DNA of 64,000 nucleotides from Methylacidiphilales bacterium (lineage in GTDB: Bacteria; Verrucomicrobiota; Verrucomicrobiia; Methylacidiphilales; UBA1321): contig JAJSLK010000045.1 of the NCBI GenBank assembly GCA_021272165.1, positions 1 through 64,000 on the forward strand, read 5' to 3'. The notes under the pieces were generated by a model. That model was not told the DNA's origin. It worked only from the letters and a program-made list of their open reading frames with translations, and searched no databases. Position 1 is the first letter of the stretch, and every line of letters starts with the position of its first letter. This document shows, one piece after another, positions 7,480 to 16,500 of the stretch. Position numbers and translations under genes: made by a program.

Positions 7480-9308
7480 TGAATATGAAAAGAACCACGA
7501 TTATCTTTTTTAACCTGCTGCTTCTGCTGGCTGGAATGGTTTTTGCCCTGCCGGCACAAGCGTGGTGGAACACCGACTGGACACTGCGCAAGAAGATCAC
7601 CATCGATACGAGTTCCACCGGCGGGGCGATCAGCGACCCGATTGGCACCACGCAGGTTTTGGTGCGGCTGGCCGACTTTAACTTCGCGGCAGGCAAGGAC
7701 GATGGCAGCGACATCCGGATCCTATCGGCTGACGACAAGACACCGCTGCCGTTCCACATTGAAAAGTTCGATTCACTGCTGGGCGAGGCGTTTGTCTGGG
7801 TCAAGGTGCCGGATCTCAAGCCAGGCAGCCAGACCGTGTTCTGGCTCTATTACGGCAACACCGGCAGCATCACGATTCCGGGCGGAGGCGAGCCGAAGGC
7901 GACCTACGATCCCGATACGGTGCTGGTCTATCACTTTGCCGAAAGCGGCGCGCCGGCCCACGATTCGTCGGGTCAGGGTAACGATTCGACCACGCCGATT
8001 GCCTCGACCGAGTCGCTGATCGGGCCGGGGCTGCGGCTGACGGGCAAGGTGGCGGTGACCCTGCCCGGTTCGACCTCGCTGGCCTGGATTGACGGCGGCA
8101 CGATGACCTGGTCGGCCTGGATCAAGCCGGCGGCGCTCCAGCCCGGGGCGGTACTTTTCAGTCGCCGGGACGCGGGCAAGGATTTTCTGATCGGGCTCGA
8201 TAATGGCGTGCCTTTCGTCGACATCAACGGCACGCGCAGCGCCTCCGGTTCGCCCATCACGGCCAATTCGTGGCACCACCTCGCGGTGGTGGCCAGCGGC
8301 TCGACCACGACACTTTATCTCGACGGCTCTTCCTACGCCACGGTCAGCGCCGGATTACCCGGGCTGAACACAACGTCGCTGCTCGGCGGAGACAACCCGC
8401 CTGACACTACCACACCGGTGGCTGGGTTCGCCGGGGAAATGGACGAGCTCGAGATTTCGAAAACGGCGCGTACGCCGGGCCAAATTAAATTTGCGGCCGT
8501 GAGCCAGGGGGGCGATTCGGCCAAGCTGCTGACGGTGGGGCAGGACGAGTCGCCGCCAGCCAGTTGGCTCAGTGGAAGCCTGGGTCTTTTCGCCGTGATC
8601 CTCAAATCGGTCACCGTCGACGGCTGGGTGGTCATCGCGGTCCTGGGCGTCATGGGAGTGATCAGCTGGTACGTGATGATTTCAAAATTTTTCTACATCA
8701 ACCAGGTGCAGAAGGGCAATGCCCTCTTCCTTAAGGAATGGCGGCATGTGGCCCAGGACCTGACCGTGCTCGATCACACCGATTCGGAGAAGGTCAAAAA
8801 CCTCGGCGGCCGGGCGGGGCCGAAAACGCAGCGACTGATCCGCCACTCGAACCTCTACCGGATTTATCACATCGGTTCCGAGGAGATCGGCTACCGGCTT
8901 AAGAATGATCTGGTGCTCTCGGCCCGCTCGATCCAGGCGATCCGGGCCAGCCTCGACGGCGGGTTCGTGCGCGAGAACCACGCGCTCAACGACGGGCTGG
9001 TGTTTTTGACCATTTCAATCGCGGGCGGTCCGTTCATGGGGCTGCTCGGCACCTGTATCGGGGTCATGATCACTTTCGCGAATATTGCGGCGACCGGTGA
9101 AGTCAACATCAGCGCCATCGCGCCTGGTCTGGCGGCGGCCCTGGTGGCGACGGTGGCCGGTCTGCTCGTCGCGATCCCGGCGTTGCTTGGCTACAACTAC
9201 CTGATGTCGCGGCTTAAGACGACCAGCAGCGACATGCAAATCTTCATCGACGAGTTCGTCACGAAGATGGCCGAGTTCTACAGCAACATCGGCGAGGAAG
9301 TCCACTAA
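7479..9308 (+). CDS. DUF2341-LamG-ExbB/TolQ fusion (proton channel subunit)
   Basis: A 609-residue fusion. Residues 1-28 form a signal peptide. Residues 31-126 (WWNTDWTLRKKITI ... VFWLYYGN) match DUF2341. Residues 145-345 resemble a LamG/concanavalin-like sugar-binding fold (TWSAWIKP, WHHLAVVASG, LYLDG). A membrane segment at 380-403 then leads into a MotA/TolQ/ExbB domain, with TM segments near 507-530 and 546-571 and the family motif GLLGTCIGVMITF at 521-533. ExbB-type channels use proton motive force to drive TonB. Here a periplasmic, possibly glycan-binding domain is welded onto the channel. The start ATG overlaps the tpsB stop by one base (TAATG). Domain identities are firm at family level; the ligand is unknown. 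Confidence 0.88.
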   Translation: MNMKRTTIIFFNLLLLLAGMVFALPAQAWWNTDWTLRKKITIDTSSTGGAISDPIGTTQVLVRLADFNFAAGKDDGSDIRILSADDKTPLPFHIEKFDSLLGEAFVWVKVPDLKPGSQTVFWLYYGNTGSITIPGGGEPKATYDPDTVLVYHFAESGAPAHDSSGQGNDSTTPIASTESLIGPGLRLTGKVAVTLPGSTSLAWIDGGTMTWSAWIKPAALQPGAVLFSRRDAGKDFLIGLDNGVPFVDINGTRSASGSPITANSWHHLAVVASGSTTTLYLDGSSYATVSAGLPGLNTTSLLGGDNPPDTTTPVAGFAGEMDELEISKTARTPGQIKFAAVSQGGDSAKLLTVGQDESPPASWLSGSLGLFAVILKSVTVDGWVVIAVLGVMGVISWYVMISKFFYINQVQKGNALFLKEWRHVAQDLTVLDHTDSEKVKNLGGRAGPKTQRLIRHSNLYRIYHIGSEEIGYRLKNDLVLSARSIQAIRASLDGGFVRENHALNDGLVFLTISIAGGPFMGLLGTCIGVMITFANIAATGEVNISAIAPGLAAALVATVAGLLVAIPALLGYNYLMSRLKTTSSDMQIFIDEFVTKMAEFYSNIGEEVH

Positions 9309-9327
9309 CCCCCGGAGGAATGCGCGT

Positions 9328-9741
9328 ATGTCGATGAAAGCTGACAGCGAGGGCAAGGCCTACGATGACATCAATGTCACGCCGATGGTCGACCTGTACC
9401 TCGTGCTGCTGCTCATCTTCATCATCATGACCACGGCGGGGTTGCAGGGCCTCAAGGTCCACCTGCCGAAGGAAAGCGCGGCCACCAGTCAGGCTAAAAA
9501 GAAGATTCAGTCCATCACGGTTTCCAACGACGGGAAGATTTTCCTCAACACCGTGCCGGTGACGTTATCGGAACTGGAGCAGCGGCTGACCCAGCAGAAG
9601 GCCCAGACGCCCGATTTCCCGGTGGTGGTGCGCGGCGACAGCGCGGCGCAATACCAGGGGATCATGGATGTGCTCAACGTCTGCACCAAGCTCGGCATCA
9701 CCGAGGTCGCGCTGGCGACCAAGCCACTCAAGGGGAACTGA
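9328..9741 (+). CDS. exbD: ExbD/TolR biopolymer transport protein
   Basis: A 137-residue ExbD-family protein, partner of the ExbB domain encoded just upstream. It has a short cytoplasmic N-terminus, INVTPMVDLYLVLLLIFIIM with the proton-relevant Asp22 at the start of the single membrane helix (about 22-40), and a periplasmic domain with GDSAAQYQGIMDVLN and ITEVALATKP. A GGAGG-type ribosome site lies before ATG 9328, 19 bases after the ExbB stop. The next gene (TonB) starts 2 bases after its stop. The set forms an inner-membrane motor that would energise an outer-membrane or periplasmic step of the locus. Confidence 0.93.
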   Translation: MSMKADSEGKAYDDINVTPMVDLYLVLLLIFIIMTTAGLQGLKVHLPKESAATSQAKKKIQSITVSNDGKIFLNTVPVTLSELEQRLTQQKAQTPDFPVVVRGDSAAQYQGIMDVLNVCTKLGITEVALATKPLKGN

Positions 9742-9743
9742 CC

Positions 9744-10436
9744 ATGAGCGACTATAACTACGACGAGGAAGATGACCGGACATTTCTCGAGAAGTATGGA
9801 GTAATCCTCGGTCTTGCCGTGGTCGTGTTGCTCTTGGCTTCCGGCGGCATTGTGGCCTATTTCCTGACCGGGCCGGCCAAGGCGCCGAAGAAGCCGGAGG
9901 AAATCATGGTCAAGCTGTTGCCTCCACCGCTTCCGCCCCCACCCCCTCCGCCTCCGCCGAAGGTCCCCCCTCCGCCGGAACAGAAGATGGTGGAGCAGCC
10001 GAAAGTGAAGCCCGACGAGCAGAAGCCGAAGGAAGCCAAGAACGATCATCCGCCCGGACCCTCCGGTCCGAAGGCGAGCGGTCCGCCGTCGGATGAAGGC
10101 ATCGGCGGCACCGGCGGTGGCGACGGAACCATCGGCGGCGATGGCAGTGGCAGCAGCCGCTGGGGCTGGTACGCCGGTGAGGTGCAATCAGCCATCGCCG
10201 ATGCGTTGCGCAAAAACGACAAGACGCGCACGGCGGTGATCCATCTCAAGGTGCGGGTCTGGGCCGACCGCTCGGGCCGGATTACGAGGGCGAAGATTTC
10301 AGGTTCGTCGGGTGATCCGGCCGTCGACAACGCGTTGCAATCGGAAGTGCTCACCGGCCTGAGCCTGCCGGAAGCGCCGCCCACCGACATGCCGATGCCG
10401 ATCGTGCTGCGGATCAGCGCGCAGAGGCCTGATTGA
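9744..10436 (+). CDS. TonB-like energy transducer
   Basis: A 230-residue TonB-type protein. It has a cytoplasmic acidic N-terminus, one membrane helix (about 21-43), a proline-rich stretch from about 60 to 82 with runs of Pro, a Lys/Pro/Glu spacer and a Gly-rich hinge (EGIGGTGGGDGT). The C-terminal TonB fold contains VRVWADRSGRITRAKISGSSG and VLRISAQRPD. It would link the ExbB/ExbD motor to an outer-membrane partner. Possible partners in the operon are the TpsB barrel and the putative porin next to it. No TonB-dependent receptor plug is seen in either, so the partner is unknown. No TonB box was recognised. Confidence 0.88.
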   Translation: MSDYNYDEEDDRTFLEKYGVILGLAVVVLLLASGGIVAYFLTGPAKAPKKPEEIMVKLLPPPLPPPPPPPPPKVPPPPEQKMVEQPKVKPDEQKPKEAKNDHPPGPSGPKASGPPSDEGIGGTGGGDGTIGGDGSGSSRWGWYAGEVQSAIADALRKNDKTRTAVIHLKVRVWADRSGRITRAKISGSSGDPAVDNALQSEVLTGLSLPEAPPTDMPMPIVLRISAQRPD

Positions 10437-10442
10437 TTTTTC

Positions 10443-12422
10443 ATGAACATATTTTCCCTTTCCAAACCCATGACCGCGCTGCTGATCGCCGCCGCGCTGA
10501 CGCTTCCACTGCGGGCGCAGCAAAGCGCCGTGCCCGATCCATCGGCCGACCAGCCGCTGCCGGCTCCGACCCCGATTTCGCTGGCCGAGGTGGACCAGAT
10601 GGTTTCCAACCTGTCGCCGCGCGCGGAAAGTTCCGGATTGCGCGATACCGGCAATGGCGAGACGACATCCTCGGCGCGGTCGTCCGATGCGGCCCCGTCC
10701 GCTCCCGCGCCGTCCTCCGCATCGTCGGCGTCGCCCAACGCGATGGTGAACCTGGTCAACCTGCTGGTCAGCCAGCATGTGATCACGAAGGAGGCCGGCG
10801 ACGGCCTGATCAAACAGGCCGAGCAGGAGGCCGACGCGGTCCGGGCCCAGCAGGCCTCGACCGAGGCCGCCGCCGATCGGGCCCTCGCGGTGCAATCGGC
10901 TCCGGTGCCGACGCCCACGCCGGCCCCGGTGGAAAATTCCGAGGATGAGGTGAAGGTCAATTATGTTCCCGACGTGGTCAAAAACCAGATCCGCGATGAG
11001 GTGACCCAGGACGTGCTCAAGCAGACTCGCGACGAGGACTTTGTGGCGAAAGACGACATCCCCGACTGGGTGAAGCACTTGCGAATCACTGGCGACCTCC
11101 GGGTTCGTTATGAGGGCGATTTCTATCCCGACAGCAACGCGGTCGGCAGCTTCACCAATTTCAATGCGATCAACACCGGCTCGGGCTTCGTCCTCGGTAC
11201 TCTTAACCCGCCGCAATACAATGTTGACCAGGACCGCAACCGTTTCCGGTTTCGGGCCCGCTTCGGCGGCGAGATGGACCTGGGGCAGAACTTTACCCTC
11301 GGGCTGCGGGTAGGCACTGGCTCGGATGATTCGCCGGTGACTGAAAACCAGACCATTGGCGGTGCCAATTCGGCCCAGGGTGGCTATTTCGCCAAGTACG
11401 CGATCTGGCTCGATCGCGCCTTCCTCAAGTACGAGTTCAGCGCCGATGCCCTGAGCGCCGCATTCACCGTTGGGCGCTTCGATAACCCGTTCCTTCACAC
11501 CAGCATGATCTGGGCGGATGACCTTGCCTTCGACGGTCTTCTCGCCCAGGTCCGCTACAAGGTCAACGACGCGCTCACACCATTCCTGGTTGCCGGCGCC
11601 TTCCCGGTCTTCAACACCGACTTCAACTTTTCTTCCGATCAGTCGGCCAAGTTTAGCAGCGAGGATAAATATCTTTTTGCCGCCCAGGCCGGGGCCAACT
11701 GGGCCATCAACAAGGATTTTAACTTCAAGGGTGCGGTGGCCATGTACTACTTCGACAATATCGAGGGCAAGGTGTCTGATCCGATTCCGGTGGCCTCCAC
11801 CGCCGACGTCGGCAACACCGACGATTCGAGGCCTTCCTTCGCCCAGAACGGCAACACCTATATTGCCCTACGCGACTTTACCGATCCGGCCCCGCCGGCT
11901 GGCTCGGAAATTCAATATTACGGACTGGCAACGCCGTTCCACGATCTGGCTGTCACCGGCCAGCTCGATTACAGCGGCTTCGATCCATTCCACATGTGGT
12001 TGACGGGTGAGTTTGTTGAGAATCTAGCCTTTGATCGCAATGCCATCATCAACGGCGGCCCGGCCAGCAGTCCGGGCCCGGTCAACAACTTTAACGGCGG
12101 AGATCCCACGGATTTTGCCGGCGGGAATCTCGGCTGGATGATCAAGCTCAACGCCGGCAAGGTGGATCTCGAGCAATTATGGGACTGGAACGTGGCTCTG
12201 AGCTATCGCTACGTCCAGTCCGACGCGACCGTGGATGCTTTCACGGACTCCGATTTTGGCACGCCGTTGACCGGCACCAACCTCAAGGGCTACACGCTGG
12301 GCGGCAACCTTGCCCTTTCCCAGAGGGTCTGGCTCGGGCTGCGCTGGATGAGCGCCGATGCTATTGCCGGACCGACCTTCAAGAACGATCTTGTCCAGTT
12401 CGACATCAACGCCAAGTTCTGA
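10443..12422 (+). CDS. Putative porin (outer-membrane beta-barrel)
   Basis: A 659-residue exported protein. It has a signal peptide (MNIFSLSKPMTALLIAAALT, cleavage after LRAQ), then a 190-residue Ala/Ser/Pro-rich periplasmic stretch containing AMVNLVNLLVSQHVITKEAGDGLI and likely coiled coil. From about residue 210 a series of amphipathic strands follows (LRITGDLRVRYEGDF, RNRFRFRARFGGEMDLG, FTVGRFDNPF), ending in VQFDINAKF with terminal Phe. This is the pattern of the bacterial putative porin family (Porin_5-like). Start ATG 10443 is six bases after the tonB stop. Whether it transports a nutrient or serves the TPS apparatus cannot be told from sequence. Confidence 0.82.
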   Translation: MNIFSLSKPMTALLIAAALTLPLRAQQSAVPDPSADQPLPAPTPISLAEVDQMVSNLSPRAESSGLRDTGNGETTSSARSSDAAPSAPAPSSASSASPNAMVNLVNLLVSQHVITKEAGDGLIKQAEQEADAVRAQQASTEAAADRALAVQSAPVPTPTPAPVENSEDEVKVNYVPDVVKNQIRDEVTQDVLKQTRDEDFVAKDDIPDWVKHLRITGDLRVRYEGDFYPDSNAVGSFTNFNAINTGSGFVLGTLNPPQYNVDQDRNRFRFRARFGGEMDLGQNFTLGLRVGTGSDDSPVTENQTIGGANSAQGGYFAKYAIWLDRAFLKYEFSADALSAAFTVGRFDNPFLHTSMIWADDLAFDGLLAQVRYKVNDALTPFLVAGAFPVFNTDFNFSSDQSAKFSSEDKYLFAAQAGANWAINKDFNFKGAVAMYYFDNIEGKVSDPIPVASTADVGNTDDSRPSFAQNGNTYIALRDFTDPAPPAGSEIQYYGLATPFHDLAVTGQLDYSGFDPFHMWLTGEFVENLAFDRNAIINGGPASSPGPVNNFNGGDPTDFAGGNLGWMIKLNAGKVDLEQLWDWNVALSYRYVQSDATVDAFTDSDFGTPLTGTNLKGYTLGGNLALSQRVWLGLRWMSADAIAGPTFKNDLVQFDINAKF

Positions 12423-12428
12423 TCGCCT

Positions 12429-13217
12429 ATGAAAACCAAAGTCCTCCTTCTTCTGGCCGCACTGGCGGCCTTCCCCGGGCTGCGCGCCGATGACCAGGAT
12501 GCCACAACCGAATCGCGGCTGCGCGACGCCTTGCGCAATACCATGAGCCAATTGCGCGACGCCCAGAACCAACTGGTGACTCTCCAGGCCACCCAGGCCC
12601 AGAGCGACAAGGACAATGCCGACCTGAAGGCCAAGGTTGACGAACTCAACACCCAAATCACCACGCTGACCAAACAAAGCGGCGACGACAAGGCCGCCGC
12701 CGACAAGTCGATCGCCGATTTGAAGGCGCAATTGGCCGACCAGACCGCCGAGGTGGCCCGGCTCAACCAGAGCGTGGCCGAATGGAAAAACGCCTACAAC
12801 CAGACGGTGCAACTGGCCAACGCCCGCGAGCAGGCCCGCGCCCAGTTGGCCCTCCAGGCCGCGCTGCTTCAGCGCACTGTCGACGATCGCGAGATGAAAA
12901 ACCTCGAACTTTACCGCACCGCCAGCGAAATCCTCACCCGCTATGAAAAGTTCGGTCTCGGCGATGCCATCGGCGCCAAGGAACCATTTGTCGGCCTAAG
13001 CCGGGTCAAACTGGAAAACATGGTCCAGGGCTACAAGGATAAAATCCTCGACGAAACGGTTACCCCGGGCCAGCCACCCTCCGCCGCGGCCAATGAACCC
13101 TTGCCAGTTACGGTGCCCAAATCTTTGGCCGCTCCGACCAAGACCGCTTCCGCACCTGTGCCGACTCCCGTAAAAACCCCGCTGGCTTCCACGCCGGTGC
13201 CTGCAACCCAACCTTAA
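12429..13217 (+). CDS. Periplasmic coiled-coil protein of the TPS/TonB operon
   Basis: A 262-residue exported protein. The signal peptide is MKTKVLLLLAALAAFPGLRA. A long heptad-rich coiled coil runs from about 25 to 155 (QLRDAQNQLVTLQA, LKAKVDELNTQITTLTKQ, DLKAQLADQTAEVARLNQS). A compact motif ILTRYEKFGLGDAIGAKEPF and VKLENMVQGYKDKIL then follows, and the tail is rich in Pro/Thr/Ala. I recognise the C-terminal motif as recurring in proteins next to ExbB-ExbD-TonB-porin clusters, but no function is established to my knowledge. It ends the operon. A role as periplasmic spacer or adaptor between the inner-membrane motor and the outer membrane is inference. Confidence 0.75.
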   Translation: MKTKVLLLLAALAAFPGLRADDQDATTESRLRDALRNTMSQLRDAQNQLVTLQATQAQSDKDNADLKAKVDELNTQITTLTKQSGDDKAAADKSIADLKAQLADQTAEVARLNQSVAEWKNAYNQTVQLANAREQARAQLALQAALLQRTVDDREMKNLELYRTASEILTRYEKFGLGDAIGAKEPFVGLSRVKLENMVQGYKDKILDETVTPGQPPSAAANEPLPVTVPKSLAAPTKTASAPVPTPVKTPLASTPVPATQP

Positions 13218-13302
13218 AACAGGCTTGGTTCCAGCTTGACCCTCGGCCTGATTAAGCAGGCTAAGGGAGATTTCAGGGATGCAGGTGCATCCATTCATGA
13301 CG

Positions 13303-13389
13303 GCGTCGCGGAATTGTCACAATTGGGTCGCCCAAATGTTACGATGAACTTCTTGGTCGGTCTTTCGGCAGTAACTATCCTCTTACTGA
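13303..13389 (+). promoter_or_regulatory. Regulatory leader, copy B, before tpsA
   Basis: This block matches copy A at 74 of 87 positions, without gaps. The palindrome at 13316-13342 has halves GTCACAATTGGG and CCCAAATGTTAC around TCG, and TTGGTC (13353-13358) - 17 bp - TATCCT (13376-13381) is fully kept. The implied transcript would start near 13388 and carry a 5' leader of about 140 nt to ATG 13527. Having the same control block before tpsB and tpsA suggests coordinated expression of transporter and substrate from separate promoters. Confidence 0.6.
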
Positions 13390-13424
13390 GCGTCGCCGCA
13401 TCAGCTAGCTGCTCCAGCACCTGA
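13344..13424 (+). CDS. Possible 26-residue leader peptide (lipoprotein-signal-like)
   Basis: The short frame MNFLVGLSAVTILLLSVAAS plus ASCSST has a hydrophobic core and an ASC sequence resembling a lipobox. The first 15 codons are kept in copy A (MNFLVDLSAITILPL). Three of the changed codons are synonymous and three change residues (D/G, I/V, P/L), so coding constraint is not proved. It overlaps the promoter-like elements. It could be a real small peptide or simply a frame that happens to be open in a conserved promoter. Confidence 0.3.
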   Translation: MNFLVGLSAVTILLLSVAASASCSST

Positions 13425-13526
13425 AAAGCGTCCAGTGAACGCCAGAGTCAGTGCAAATTCCAGCGCCATCGTGCGCTCAGATTTTCAAAGAAATTGCTTA
13501 AATCGATTCACCAAAAGATTGATGCC

Positions 13527-16500
13527 ATGAAGCAAATCCGGCTCCCGTCAGGCCTCGCGCTCGCGGTGGTCGCGCTGCTTTGTCTCGGTGCCACCGACGC
13601 CAGTGCTGCCAACCGGCTCACCGGTTTGGGGATGAACAATACGTCGTCCAATACGACGACTAATAATTCGAGCTCCTCGACGTCCCAGACCTCTACCGCC
13701 GCCACGACTGCGACAAGCCAGTCGGCCCAGGTTTCCATTCTGGCCCAGCACGCCGCCGCTACGCTGCAAAAATCGATCCAGGCCCTTCAGGCTCAGCAGG
13801 CGGCCCAGAACGCGGCCCGGGCTGCGGCCTTGAATGCCTCAAGTTCCGTGCCCAACGGCCTTACTCCCGGCGGGTTGGTTCCCGGCATCAAGGGCGTCGA
13901 CCCGGTCGATCCCTCAACCATCGCCATCAATGCACCGGTGACGGTTAACACGGACGGCACCAGCTCGGTGACCATTGCTGCCGGCGCCGCGCTGACATTG
14001 CCACCGTCATTGTCCGGCTCGGAAAAGATCACCATTTCGGGCAGCGGCACGGTCGGCAGCATTACCACGGGTGGCACGATCACGACGCTAACCGGTGGCG
14101 TGGCCACCACAGTTGCCCCGGGCAGCACGATCAGCCTGCCGGAGGGCGGCACTGTTACTTTTGCTTCCGGTGCACCCGTGCCGAAGACGGTTTCGACTTA
14201 CAACTACGGCACCAGTTCGGCACCCGCTGCCGTGCCGGCCTCCTGGAGCGGCGTCAGTGGTCTGAGCCAATCGACTTATGTGCCTACCGGCAGCCAGACG
14301 ACCGGCCCGACCACCGTTACCATTACCCAAAGTTCCCAGCAGGCTTTGCTGACCTGGCAATCGTTCAACATTGGCAAAGATACCACGCTGGATTTCGACC
14401 AGAGCGCCGGCGGGGCGAACGTCGGACAGTGGGTGGCCATTAACAAGGTGGCGCCTTCTGTCGCTCCCTCTCAGATCCTCGGCAACCTCCAGGCTCCCGG
14501 GCAGGTCTATGTCATCAACCAGAATGGCATCATCTTCGGCGGTTCCAGCCAGGTTAACACCGGCGCTCTCGTAGCTTCGTCTCTGCCCATCAACGATAAT
14601 CTCGTCGCCCGCGGCCTGCTCAACAATCCCGATGACCAATTTCTCTTTTCGCAATTGACGGTCAATCCTATTCCCCAAGGCGCGATTATGCCGGCGTTTG
14701 TGCCGCCCGCCGGGCCCACCGCCGGAAATGGCGATACCGTGGCTCAGAGACCGAACGGACAGGTCGTGGCCGCGACGGGGCAGAATGGCGACGTTGTCGT
14801 GGAAGCCGGCGCACAGTTGAACAGCCCCACAACACCCGAACATGTCGGTGGAAAAATCGCGCTGGTCGGGCCGAATGTCTATAACAGCGGCACGATCACT
14901 TCGCCGGATGGCCAGGTCATCATGGCGGCGGGACTTCAGGTTGCTTTTACGGCGCATAATTCGAACGATCCGACGCTTCGTGGTCTCGACGTGGAAGTTG
15001 GTAAGGTTGCCAACTCGAGTTACGACGGAGGCGCCACTGGCGTGGCTGGCACCGCCACCAATCTGGGTTATATCGAAGTCCCGCGTGGCGATACCACTAT
15101 CGTCGGCATGAACGTCAATCAGGATGGCTTGATCGACAGCAGTACGTCGGTTTCTCTCAACGGCCGGATTGATCTGCTTGCTGATTATAACGCCGCCATT
15201 TCGATTCTGGTCTCGGGCGCTTCAACCGTTCCGGTCCTGACGCCAACCGCCACGGGGAATCTTACTTTTGGTCCAGGCAGCACGACGCAAATTCTTCCGG
15301 AGCTTTCCAGCACCGATGAAATCGTCGGCACCGAACTGGCTCTTTCCTCCATCGTCAATTTGCAGGGAAAAAATATTGATTTTGGCGCCAACTCGACCCT
15401 TTTGGCGCCGGGGGCATCGACGCCATCCACCTCGACGGCGGTTGATTTTTCCGGGGCGGTCCTCAGTTCCGGCGTTACCGTTGGTGCCGGGGCCTGGTTG
15501 CCTGTGGGCCAGTCTTATGGCTTCTATAACACAACGGGCCAGATCACCGTCGAGAACGGGGCCTCGATCGATGTCTCCGGTTCGCAGAACGTCAGTGCGT
15601 CGGTGGCGGAAGACATTGTTGCGGCGCAGTTGCTCGGCACGGAACTGGCCAATTCTCCTCTTCAGCAAAACGGTCCTTTGCGTGGTCAGACCGTCGACGT
15701 CAATCTGCTCGATACCGGCGTCAGTTCCGACGGCACCGCATGGATCGGCACCCCCGTCGGCGATGTCTCGGGTTATGTGAATTTGGTTGAGAGAACCGTG
15801 GGTGAATTAACCACCAACGGAGGCACGATTTCCATGAAGGCGGGGCAGGCGGTGAACCTCAATTCTGGTTCAACCATCAACGTTTCCGGCGGCTGGATCA
15901 ATTATCAAGGAGCCAATATCCAGACCACAAAGGTGGTGGAAAATGGCCAGGTAGTCGATATTTCCACCGCCTCGCCCGACCAGGTTTACGAAGGCATCTA
16001 CACCGGCTACAACAATATCTCGGCTAAATGGGGCATCACCCAAAATTATGCCAATGCATTGGCGCAAAATTCGACCTATGTCGCCGGGTACATCCAGGGC
16101 GGCAACGGCGGAACGCTTTCCATCACCGCTCCGTCCATGACGTTCAACGGCAATCTCTACGGCAACACCGTGGCTGGGGCCAATCAGCGCACGCTGGCCT
16201 CGCAACTTTCCGCCACCTATGCCGGAACCAATTTTCTGCCGACTATCCTCGCGACCCAAGCCATCCCACTTTCTGGGACTCTTTCGCTTTCCTTACTGGG
16301 CCAGAACGGCAGCCTGACCGGTTATCCCACGCAATCGCCTTCGCCGGCGCCCACTGTCGTCTTCAGTTTGACTCCCATTGCTGGGGACATGGTGCTTTCT
16401 CCTGACCTGATCAATGTGGATGGCTTTGCCAATTTTTCCCTCATTAACGAAACCGGCAATGTGACGATTCCGGCGGATGTCACCCTGCAGACCGCGGCGG

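Larger units (their letters stand above)
13218..13526 (+). other. 309-bp gap holding the tpsA leader
   Basis: Separates the TonB/ExbBD operon from the TpsA gene. It contains leader copy B (13303-13389) and the 26-codon mini frame (13344-13424). No terminator with a T-run was found after 13217, so some read-through into tpsA is possible. Confidence 0.6.

Noticed and set aside
13494-13526. TTG start of tpsA
   Set aside because: In frame, but it adds 11 polar residues before a complete signal peptide beginning at ATG 13527.
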